From positions 1 through 9,072 of the forward strand of contig JBBRLA010000336.1 in the NCBI GenBank assembly GCA_038231615.1: 9,072 nucleotides of DNA, in the 5' to 3' direction. Source of the DNA: JBBRLA01 sp038231615 (GTDB lineage Bacteria; Myxococcota_A; Polyangia; Palsa-1104; JAEUJZ01). The notes under the pieces were generated by a model. That model did no database searches. It was not told where the DNA came from and saw only the letters and a program-made list of their open reading frames with translations. Position numbers and translations under genes: made by a program. Positions 1 through 5,440 of this stretch are shown here, piece by piece (positions within the stretch are counted from its first letter, which is position 1; the number at the start of each line of letters is the position of its first letter).

Positions 1-798
1 CTGCGGCGTCTGATCGGAAGTCACCGCCGAAGTCGCCTCACCCGTCACCCCTGCCGCCGCCACCTTCGCCACCGGCGTCGGCGCATCTACACCCTGCGGC
101 CTCCGCGGCCCTTCGTCGGCCGCCGCGACCCCCGCCAGCCGCACATCCGCGTCCGGGTCACCACCCTCCGTGGCCCGCGGCCCTTCGTCGGCCGCCGCGA
201 CCCCCGCCGGGGTGTCGATCCGGTAGCGGTGCCAACGGGCGCTTTCTTTCCGCCGATCCACCACCAGCACCTCCAGCGGAAGGTACAGCACGCAGTCATC
301 CGGCCCGCCCTGCCGGGAATGGCGCAGCTCGATGGGCTCGAACTGGAACACCAGATCGTAGCCGAACGCCCCATAGAACCCCAGGTACGGGTCCTCGCAG
401 CTCGAAAGGGTCGCCAAAAGCGCCCGCAAGGCGGTGAACAACGACGGCTGCCGGCTGCGCTCCTCCTCCGAGAAGCTGGCCGCCATCGGATGCAGCTCCG
501 CGCGCAGTTCCCCGGCCCCGGCCTCGACCCGCGCCACCGTCGGCTCCCTTTGTAGCGCCGGCAAAAAAAGCGAGAGCAGCCGTTCCCCGGCCTCCCCGTG
601 GCCCAAAAGCCGCAGCGACCGCCCCTTGCTGCGCAACTCCACCGCCGGGGCCCGCAGCCCGATGTCCCAGCGGGAGTAGCGCCCCGGGGTCTCCGTCCCG
701 CTGCGAAAGATCATCCCCGGGTGCCGGTCCAGCTCCCGGCACAGGTCGTGGAACGCTCGCTCGTAATCGGCATCGCTGAGGGTGACTTGGATCGACAT
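1..798 (-). CDS. trpE: Anthranilate synthase component I, TrpE(G) type, N-terminal part (runs off left edge)
   Basis: Anthranilate synthase converts chorismate and glutamine to anthranilate, the first committed step of tryptophan synthesis, in the cytoplasm. The 266 codons visible stay open to the window edge without a stop. They match the N-terminal domain of the fused TrpE(G) enzymes of rhizobia and Azospirillum as I recall them: PGRYSRWDIGL at about residues 38-48, FSEEERSRQPSLFTALRALL at 109-128, YLGFYGAFGYDLVFQFEPI at 138-156 and LYLPLEVLVVD at 171-181. The chorismate-binding domain, and any fused glutaminase domain, would lie beyond the edge. After residue 195 comes an Ala/Gly/Asp/Pro-rich stretch of about 70 residues with an internal duplication (AGVAAADEGPR at 198-208 and 222-232), longer than the usual linker. 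The start at 798 has GGAG six nt upstream. An in-frame ATG at 816 overlapping the previous stop (TGATG) is the alternative. It is the last visible gene of the operon. Confidence 0.77.
   Translation of the reverse strand, partial: MSIQVTLSDADYERAFHDLCRELDRHPGMIFRSGTETPGRYSRWDIGLRAPAVELRSKGRSLRLLGHGEAGERLLSLFLPALQREPTVARVEAGAGELRAELHPMAASFSEEERSRQPSLFTALRALLATLSSCEDPYLGFYGAFGYDLVFQFEPIELRHSRQGGPDDCVLYLPLEVLVVDRRKESARWHRYRIDTPAGVAAADEGPRATEGGDPDADVRLAGVAAADEGPRRPQGVDAPTPVAKVAAAGVTGEATSAVTSDQTPQ
103..208. repeat. 72-bp-period in-frame duplication inside trpE
   Basis: A 34-bp segment is present identically at 103-136 and 175-208, exactly 72 bp apart. The flanking bases (CACCCT followed by a GC-rich run) are also similar, which points to a tandem duplication of about 72 bp that has partly diverged. 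Because 72 is a multiple of three, the trpE frame is kept and the protein gains a repeat of 24 residues per unit. Confidence 0.8.
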
Positions 799-818
799 GG
801 GGGTCTCCGTGCCCATCA
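799..818 (-). promoter_or_regulatory. trpE ribosome binding site and overlap with the lipoprotein stop
   Basis: On the minus strand the lipoprotein stop TGA (818-816) shares a base with an ATG (816-814) that is in frame with trpE. Then GGAG (808-805) sits six nt before the second ATG at 798. The second start is preferred for its ribosome binding site. The TGATG arrangement would allow translational coupling from the first. Confidence 0.6.
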
Positions 819-2702
819 GCCGCCGCAGGCGGAGACCGGCGTGGGCAGGCACATCTTGTTGCTGTTGAACTGGCAGTCGTCGGCGTCGGTGTCGGTGTAC
901 CGCGGGTAGGTCCGGCAGGTGGCCGGGCCGTCGCAACGGCAGTGGGCGATCAGGCGGTTGGTCGGGGAGTCCACCTCCACCTGAAGCCGCGAGAGCATCG
1001 ACACCCCGACGATGCCGTCGATCGCCCCGGCGCCGTTGCGCACGTCGCCGTTGGCCCCCTGAAGCAGATCGTTGTCATCCGGCACCACCAGCGCGTCCAG
1101 CGGGCCGTCCATCTCGATCACCCCGGCCACCGGGGCGTAGTGATCGTCGCAGGCCAGCGGGGCGTTCTGGCCGCTGTACCCGCAGCGCTGCTCCGGCCGC
1201 TGCGGCCCGCGCGACAGATCGATCAGGCAGGCGGCCTTTTTGCAATCGGGTGGGTTCGCTACATCCAGGCAGGTCTGCAAGGCGGATCGCTGCCGCCGGC
1301 TGCGGGCCAGCTCGGCGCAGGGATCGAGGAACCGCTCCTTCGACAGCAGGGCCAGCGCCGACACCAGCCCGCCGGCCCCGTGTGCCCCCAGGGTCACCTT
1401 CCAGGCGGTCGTAGCCCTCTGCCCGGGGAATTGCAACGTTGCGTCCGGCGGTCCCATAAGCACCGTCTCCGCCGCGGCCCCGCGCAGCCGCCGAAAAGCC
1501 GTCTCCGAGAGCAAGAGGCCCGGCAGGGCGGTCGAAATCAGCAACCGGACGTTGGCACCGGTGGCTTCGTAGCGCCGGTCCCGCAGGTGTTCTTCGTCGA
1601 TCACGTCGGCGAAGGTGGTCACCGCCGAGATGCCATGGACATTGAAGCACTGGTTGGCATCCTTGACCGCCTGATCCTTGTTCTTCGCCCTCGCCTGGAG
1701 CACCGCGCACTGGTTCAGCCGGTCCGAGACGGTCTTGAACCCGGTGAAATCCGGCGGCAGGACATGGTTGGTGTTGTTCGGATCGGCCCCCCGGCAATAC
1801 TGCGCCGCAGTGCCCGGGTCCTTTGCCATCAAATCCAACGCAGCCAACTGTGCGATGCGCAGGTTGAGCAGGCAGTCGCAGGCCTCGGTGTGGCTGGCAT
1901 TGGGGTCGGTCACGGCGCGGGTCAGGGTGTCCATGCGCTGCCCCACGCCGAAGGGGTCGCCCGGCGTCCCCTCGGGGACGCACGGCACGGCTTGTCCCTG
2001 GGCCTGTGCCAGCGGGTCGCCCAGCGGCTCCAGGCACGCTGAAAGGCTCAACCGCGTGCCGGGGTAGGTGAACACGTCGTCTCCTACCCGCACGATCAAG
2101 TTCCCTCCCGTCGGCGAAAGGGGAAACACCGCCTCCCCGGTGCGGGACAGTTCGCAGTTGTCGGCAATGTCGCTGGCACCCAGCGTCAGGCAGGGCGGCT
2201 TCGGGCACAGCGGGCGCCGCGGATCGGCACCGAAGGTCAGCCCCAGCGAGTACGACCGCAGCGTGTCCCCGCCGAGGATGGCATGCACCGGACTCAGGGT
2301 CTCGCCGTTCCACTTCACGGCCCACGGGTCGGTCTGTCCGATGGCCAGCATCGGCACGTCGCACAGCAGGACCGATGGCGTCATGCTCCCGTCCCGGATC
2401 AGCAGTTGCGCATCGGCAAGGTGGCTCATCCGCGTCTCGGGGTCGGTGCGGAACCCCGAGAGCGGCGTGCCCACGTCGAAGATCAGCGGCCCCGAGGCGG
2501 CGGTGGTCAGCGGCGCCGGATCGCAGGTCAGGTCCTCCTCGGTGCGCGAACTGCCGTAGGCGTAAAGCAGGCCCCCCGCGGTCTGTACCAGCGGCATCGA
2601 CCGCGGCAGGCTGCGATCGAGCGACTGAGTGCAACCCCCCGGCCAGGGGATGAGCATGAGGGCGGCACCCACCAGCAGCAGCCGTGACAGCCAACGCCGC
2701 AC
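816..2702 (-). CDS. Predicted cysteine-rich lipoprotein with degenerate pepsin-like (clan AA) two-lobe layout
   Basis: No named family recognised with certainty. Starting at GTG 2702 the protein has 628 residues. It begins with RRWLSRLLLVGAALMLIPW, then PGGC with Cys24 as probable lipidation site, although Pro at -3 is not ideal for a lipobox. Roughly 30 cysteines suggest an exported, disulfide-bonded protein. Two halves recall aspartic-protease lobes. Lobe one has LIFDVGTPLSGF near 73-84, with Asp76 where D-T-G-T is expected, and AILGGDTLRSYSLGLTF at 141-157. Lobe two has LLISTALPGLLLS near 387-399, where Ser390 takes the place of the catalytic Asp, and DGIVGVSMLSRLQVEVD at 562-578. I infer an inactive pepsin-like fold; the fold assignment rests on motif resemblance only. 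The frame stays open upstream to GTG 2825, but that would put 41 Arg/Pro-rich residues, made of repeat DNA, before the signal peptide. GTG 2702 also has the best ribosome binding site. It lies between mlaC and trpE, probably in one operon. Confidence 0.7.
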   Translation of the reverse strand: MRRWLSRLLLVGAALMLIPWPGGCTQSLDRSLPRSMPLVQTAGGLLYAYGSSRTEEDLTCDPAPLTTAASGPLIFDVGTPLSGFRTDPETRMSHLADAQLLIRDGSMTPSVLLCDVPMLAIGQTDPWAVKWNGETLSPVHAILGGDTLRSYSLGLTFGADPRRPLCPKPPCLTLGASDIADNCELSRTGEAVFPLSPTGGNLIVRVGDDVFTYPGTRLSLSACLEPLGDPLAQAQGQAVPCVPEGTPGDPFGVGQRMDTLTRAVTDPNASHTEACDCLLNLRIAQLAALDLMAKDPGTAAQYCRGADPNNTNHVLPPDFTGFKTVSDRLNQCAVLQARAKNKDQAVKDANQCFNVHGISAVTTFADVIDEEHLRDRRYEATGANVRLLISTALPGLLLSETAFRRLRGAAAETVLMGPPDATLQFPGQRATTAWKVTLGAHGAGGLVSALALLSKERFLDPCAELARSRRQRSALQTCLDVANPPDCKKAACLIDLSRGPQRPEQRCGYSGQNAPLACDDHYAPVAGVIEMDGPLDALVVPDDNDLLQGANGDVRNGAGAIDGIVGVSMLSRLQVEVDSPTNRLIAHCRCDGPATCRTYPRYTDTDADDCQFNSNKMCLPTPVSACGG

Positions 2703-2850
2703 CCGGGTTATCCCCCTTGGCCGCGACCCTGGTGACAGCGAGCGCCGCACCTGGGTTATCCCTGGCTCTCTGCCATCGCCTGCTTTCGCCTTTGGCCGCG
2801 ACCCTGGTGACAGCAAGCGCCGCACCCGGGTTATCCCTGGCTCTCTGCCA
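2684..2850. repeat. Triplicated mlaC-stop/lipoprotein-start junction
   Basis: Read on the minus strand, the segment from the last mlaC codons through its TAA and the GTG of the next gene recurs. Copy 1 occupies 2850-2776, copy 2 occupies 2775-2717 (same bases, few changes), and a partial copy 3 occupies 2713-2684. The common core is GGATAACCC, then GGGTGCGGCG, then a CTGTCAC segment. The GTG codons at 2825, 2750 and 2702 are spaced 75 and 48 bp apart, both multiples of three. They therefore form one open frame into the lipoprotein. The relic of the mlaC stop in copies 2 and 3 is read out of frame as ATA-ACC, so it does not stop translation. Confidence 0.9.
2700..2718 (-). promoter_or_regulatory. 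Preferred ribosome binding site and GTG start of the lipoprotein gene
   Basis: AAGGGGG (2718-2712) differs from the ideal AAGGAGG only by a base that can form a G-U pair. It lies nine nt before GTG 2702. The copies at 2825 and 2750 have only AGGGAT, a weaker match, at similar spacing. This decides the start in favour of 2702, directly before the hydrophobic signal segment. Confidence 0.55.
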
Positions 2851-3484
2851 GCTTCTTCTTCATGCGCTGGATCAGCCCGTCATAGCCCTGCCCGGCGATG
2901 ATCCGCTGGAACTGCGAGCGGTAGTTGCGCACCAGAGACAGCTCGTCGGTGATGACGTCGTAGACCATCCACCTGGCGCCGTTCTTGATCATCCGGTACT
3001 CGATGAGCGCCTCGGTGGGCTTGCCCTTGGTCTGGATCTTGATGTTCGTCGTGACCTTGGCCTCCTTCCCGTCGTCGTCGATCTCTTGCTCGCCGTAGGT
3101 CACCTCGTAGTTCAGGTTGGTGCGCAGTTGTTTTACGTAATTGCGCTCGATCAGGTCCTGGAAGGTGGTGACGAAGTCGGTGCGCTGTTTCTTGGTCAGC
3201 TTGTCCCAGTGATCCAGCAGCGCCCGCCGGGCCAGCTCGGCGTAGTCCAGAAGCTCCGAGGCCCGCATCTTGACCTCGGTCTTCACCTGTTCTTCCTCGG
3301 GCGAGCCGGCCGCGACCTTCTTGCGCAAAAGCTTGTCCACGCTGCCATTTAACCGCTGCAAGGTCGCCTTCGGGCCGTTCGTCACCTCCGCCTTGGCCGG
3401 GCCCGCCGCCCTGGCAGGGGCCGCCGGACCGGCGAGCAACGCGGCCACACAAAGTGCTGGGAACAACCGGTACATCGAGCGCAT
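2831..3484 (-). CDS. mlaC: MlaC/Ttg2D-family periplasmic phospholipid-binding protein
   Basis: MlaC proteins carry phospholipids through the periplasm between outer-membrane components and the MlaFEDB ABC transporter of the inner membrane. The protein (217 residues from ATG 3484) has a signal peptide of the form MYRLFPALCVAALLAGP ending near AARA/AAG. The family body follows: DYAELARRALLDHWDKLT, then FQDLIERNYVKQL, a charged beta stretch, and the C-terminal signature YRMIKNGARWMVYDVITDE followed by SLVRNYRSQFQRII and YDGLIQRMKKKL. Length and order fit the family. ATG 3484 is preferred over 3490 because AAAGG ends six nt before it but abuts 3490 directly. It follows the TolC-like gene by about 10 nt, and its own 3' end is the source of the junction repeats. 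No mlaD, mlaE or mlaF gene is in the window, so the partner transporter must be encoded elsewhere if there is one. HpnM-type hopanoid-associated proteins share this fold and are the main alternative. Confidence 0.88.
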   Translation of the reverse strand: MRSMYRLFPALCVAALLAGPAAPARAAGPAKAEVTNGPKATLQRLNGSVDKLLRKKVAAGSPEEEQVKTEVKMRASELLDYAELARRALLDHWDKLTKKQRTDFVTTFQDLIERNYVKQLRTNLNYEVTYGEQEIDDDGKEAKVTTNIKIQTKGKPTEALIEYRMIKNGARWMVYDVITDELSLVRNYRSQFQRIIAGQGYDGLIQRMKKKLAESQG

Positions 3485-3497
3485 CTTCATCCTTTCA
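3484..3497 (-). promoter_or_regulatory. mlaC ribosome binding site overlapping the tolC-like stop
   Basis: The minus strand reads TGAAAGGATGAAGATG. The stop TGA (3497-3495) runs straight into AAGG, which serves the ATG at 3484. The in-frame ATG at 3490 has no room for a ribosome binding site. The overlap of stop and ribosome binding site implies translational coupling of the two genes. Confidence 0.6.
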
Positions 3498-5042
3498 ATC
3501 GACCACCACGGGCAGCCCGCTCAGGCGGCGCAAGGACGCGGCGTTCACGTTTACATCATTGATGGTCCGCAGCACGAGGATATGCTGATCGAAATACGAT
3601 CGCAGCGCATCCACCATGTCCCGGGACTCGGCGGTGCCGATGTCGATGTTCTGTTTAACCCCCTGCAACCAGCCCCGCGAACGCCGCTCCGCCCGCTCGG
3701 CCGCCTTCAGCCGCTGGGTCGATTCCGTCAGATCGTTGTACGCCCGTTCGATCTCCAGGGCCCCCGCCCCCAGGGCCTCGCGGCGCCGGGCCTCGTACTG
3801 GAGCAGGTCGGCCTGCGCTTTCTGCAACCGCGCTATCTTCGGCCCATAATCCAGTGTGAGCCGCATCACCAGCCCCAGGGAGGCCCCCAGGTAGTTGGCG
3901 CGGTTCAAGAAGGCATTGTTGGCGTCCTCGATGCCCGTAGCCAGGCCGTAGCCGAAGGTGCCCACCACGGCGAAGTCGGGAAACAGCTCGGCGACGCGCA
4001 GCCGGCGATAGGCCCGCGCCCCGTCTCCGGTGTACAGGAGCTGCCGCGCCTCGGGACGGTGTTGCAGCGCCTGTTCCAGGTAATAGTTCAGGTCGCGGGT
4101 CTCCGAGGGCTCGACCGCCAGCGGCGTGTCGTCCACCTCGGCGTGGATGTCCTGTGCCAGAAAGCGCAGCGCCGCCAGGGTGCTCTTGACCGTGCGTTCG
4201 ACGTCCACCAGGCCCAGCTCGACCTGCGAATAGGCCACCTTCAGGCGCAGAAGGTCGATTTCGGTGGACCCGCCCTTGCCCTGCTCCAGGTCCTTGTCGA
4301 TGCGCTTGATCCACGAGGATACCTGCTCCTCGCCCTCCTTGACCGTGTCCATGGCGGTGCGAGCGGCCTTCAGCCCGTAATAGGCGCGCACCACGTTCAG
4401 CGCCAGGTCCGCCTTGCCGGCGTCGGCGCCGGCCTGCGCCAGGTTGACGCCGATCTGGCCCAGGTCGATGGCGGCGGAGATCTTGCCGAAGGTGAAGAGC
4501 GGCTGGACCACCCGGGCATCGACGCGCACCACGACCCCGTGCACCGGGAGGATCTGCTCGATCGGCCCGTGGGCCAGGTCGACGGCGGTGGTGGAGAGGC
4601 AAGCGTCGGGGCCGGTGAGCGGGGAGCCATTGAGGTCGGTGACCCCGCGCACGCTCTGGCACTTCACGCTGGGAGACCCGGTGACGTAGGCGGTCAGTTC
4701 GCCGCTGGGCAGGCGCAGCCCGCGCTGCTCGTTCAGGGCGTACCTGGCGGCGCGCACCACCTGCTGAGAGGCCGCCAAACCGGGGTAGCGGCGCTGCACC
4801 TGGTCCCACAGCGCGCGCAGCGACATCGGATGGGCCAGGGGGTCGCGGGGTGCGGCAGGCTTGGCATCGCCGCCGTCGTCGGTTGTTGCGTTGGGCTTTG
4901 CGTTGGGCTTTGCCTCGGGCTTAGCGGCGGGCTTTTTGGCCGCTGGCCTTGCGTCGGGCCTTCTGGGCGCCGGCGGCTTTTCCGCGCGGGCCTTTTGGGC
5001 TGCGCAGAGCAGCAGCAGGAAAAGGATGCAAAGGCGATGCAC
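3495..5042 (-). CDS. TolC-family outer-membrane channel protein
   Basis: TolC-family proteins form trimeric outer-membrane channels joined by long periplasmic helices and act with efflux pumps or type I secretion systems. From GTG 5042 the product is about 515 residues, a usual length. It has a signal peptide (HRLCILFLLLLCAAQ, cleavage after ARA near residue 20), then a Lys/Pro/Ala linker of about 45 residues, then two helix-rich halves. The first contains VRVDARVVQPLFTFGKISAA, typical of the first strand/helix turn of the family, and a long helix with DLGQIGVNLAQAGADAGKAD. The second contains GASLGLVMRLTLDYGPKIAR and a matching helix ending before LRRLSGLPVVVD. The start was chosen because AAAAGGAG lies seven nt upstream. 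An ATG at 5081 is in frame but weakly supported and would lengthen the signal n-region by 13 residues. It lies directly upstream of mlaC, suggesting an envelope lipid or export role. The transported substrate cannot be told from sequence. Confidence 0.87.
   Translation of the reverse strand: MHRLCILFLLLLCAAQKARAEKPPAPRRPDARPAAKKPAAKPEAKPNAKPNATTDDGGDAKPAAPRDPLAHPMSLRALWDQVQRRYPGLAASQQVVRAARYALNEQRGLRLPSGELTAYVTGSPSVKCQSVRGVTDLNGSPLTGPDACLSTTAVDLAHGPIEQILPVHGVVVRVDARVVQPLFTFGKISAAIDLGQIGVNLAQAGADAGKADLALNVVRAYYGLKAARTAMDTVKEGEEQVSSWIKRIDKDLEQGKGGSTEIDLLRLKVAYSQVELGLVDVERTVKSTLAALRFLAQDIHAEVDDTPLAVEPSETRDLNYYLEQALQHRPEARQLLYTGDGARAYRRLRVAELFPDFAVVGTFGYGLATGIEDANNAFLNRANYLGASLGLVMRLTLDYGPKIARLQKAQADLLQYEARRREALGAGALEIERAYNDLTESTQRLKAAERAERRSRGWLQGVKQNIDIGTAESRDMVDALRSYFDQHILVLRTINDVNVNAASLRRLSGLPVVVD
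4888..4935. repeat. Four 12-bp units in the TolC-like linker
   Basis: Two identical units GCGTTGGGCTTT (4888-4899 and 4900-4911) are followed by two diverged ones (4912-4923 and 4924-4935). On the coding strand they encode the repeating AKPN/AKPE/AKP linker just after the signal peptide. Confidence 0.75.
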
Positions 5043-5057
5043 CAGGAAACTCCTTTT
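5040..5057 (-). promoter_or_regulatory. Ribosome binding site and GTG start of the tolC-like gene
   Basis: AAAAGGAG (5057-5050), seven nt, then GTG (5042-5040). The sequence AGGA-GTT-TCCT could fold a short hairpin with a 4-bp stem over the Shine-Dalgarno bases. The same ribosome binding site/start block, including the seven-nt spacing, recurs in each unit of the 50-bp array upstream, which supports this as the functional start. Confidence 0.7.
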
Positions 5058-5230
5058 CGGTGGCCGGGCGCGGTGCGTCATCGGCCCGGATGAAAGAGAC
5101 GAAAGAGAGAGACGGCTCTTTGTGGCAATTCCTTGATGACACCCGGGAGGTGAAAGGCGTTGTCCGGCACAACCCACGGGGGACACGGCATGGTTCTAAA
5201 CAGCGCCAGCCATTTGGGCGTCGGGATCAG
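5058..5230 (-). other. Spacer between the tolC-like start and the 50-bp array
   Basis: About 170 bp with no recognised gene. It holds a homopurine run on the plus strand at about 5093-5114, a small inverted repeat GTTGT/ACAAC at 5159-5173, and most of the 56-codon frame listed separately. I see no convincing promoter or intrinsic terminator here. Confidence 0.5.
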
Positions 5231-5248
5231 GATGCGAAAGCGATGCAC
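5078..5248 (-). CDS. Possible 56-residue small ORF between alaS and the tolC-like gene
   Basis: Starting at the GTG of the last repeat unit (5248), with AAAAGGAG seven nt upstream, a frame of 56 codons runs to TGA at 5080-5078. The stop overlaps the in-frame upstream ATG of the tolC-like gene (5081) as ATGA. The product begins MHRFRILIPTPKWLALF, which resembles the true tolC-like start MHRLCILF, so it looks like a copied and decayed 5' end. Third-codon-position GC is lower than in the neighbouring genes, which argues against selection as a protein. It may instead act as a translated leader. No family recognised. Confidence 0.25.
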   Translation of the reverse strand: MHRFRILIPTPKWLALFRTMPCPPWVVPDNAFHLPGVIKELPQRAVSLFRLFHPGR

Positions 5249-5440
5249 CAGGAAGCTCCTTTTCGGTCCAGCGGGCCTTTACTCCGAAAGCGATGCACCA
5301 GGAAGCTCCTTTTCGTTCCAGCGGGCCTTTAGTCCGAAAGCGATGCACCAGGAAGCTCCTTTTCGTTCCAGCGGGCCTTCACTCCGAAAGCGATGCACCA
5401 GGAAGCTCCTTTTCCGTCCAGCGGGCCTTTACTCCGAAAG
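5231..5440. repeat. Four 50-bp tandem units copying the alaS-end/tolC-start junction
   Basis: Units start at 5235, 5285, 5335 and 5385, exactly 50 bp apart, and end in the 3' coding end of alaS at about 5440. On the minus strand each unit reads CTTTCGGAGTAA (alaS Leu-Ser-Glu-stop or a close copy), AGGCCCGCTGG, a short link, AAAAGGAG, CTTCCTG and GTGCATCG. The stop copies at 5431, 5381, 5331 and 5281 are TAA, TGA, TAA and TAA. GTG starts lie at 5398, 5348, 5298 and 5248. The left boundary (5231-5276) is also alike to 5024-5060, the real start of the tolC-like gene. Units differ at only a few bases. There are no unique spacers, so this is not a CRISPR array. Confidence 0.93.

Noticed and set aside
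942..2042. 366-codon plus-strand frame, and a 539-codon alternative minus frame at 1075-2694
   Set aside because: Both are shadows of the lipoprotein gene; their translations are basic and low in complexity with no signal peptide or motifs.
3270..5093. 607-codon open frame on the plus strand
   Set aside because: It is the antisense of the tolC-like and mlaC genes, both of which have clear family features and ribosome binding sites.
5231..5440. CRISPR array
   Set aside because: The 50-bp units are contiguous copies without unique spacers, and no cas genes are present.
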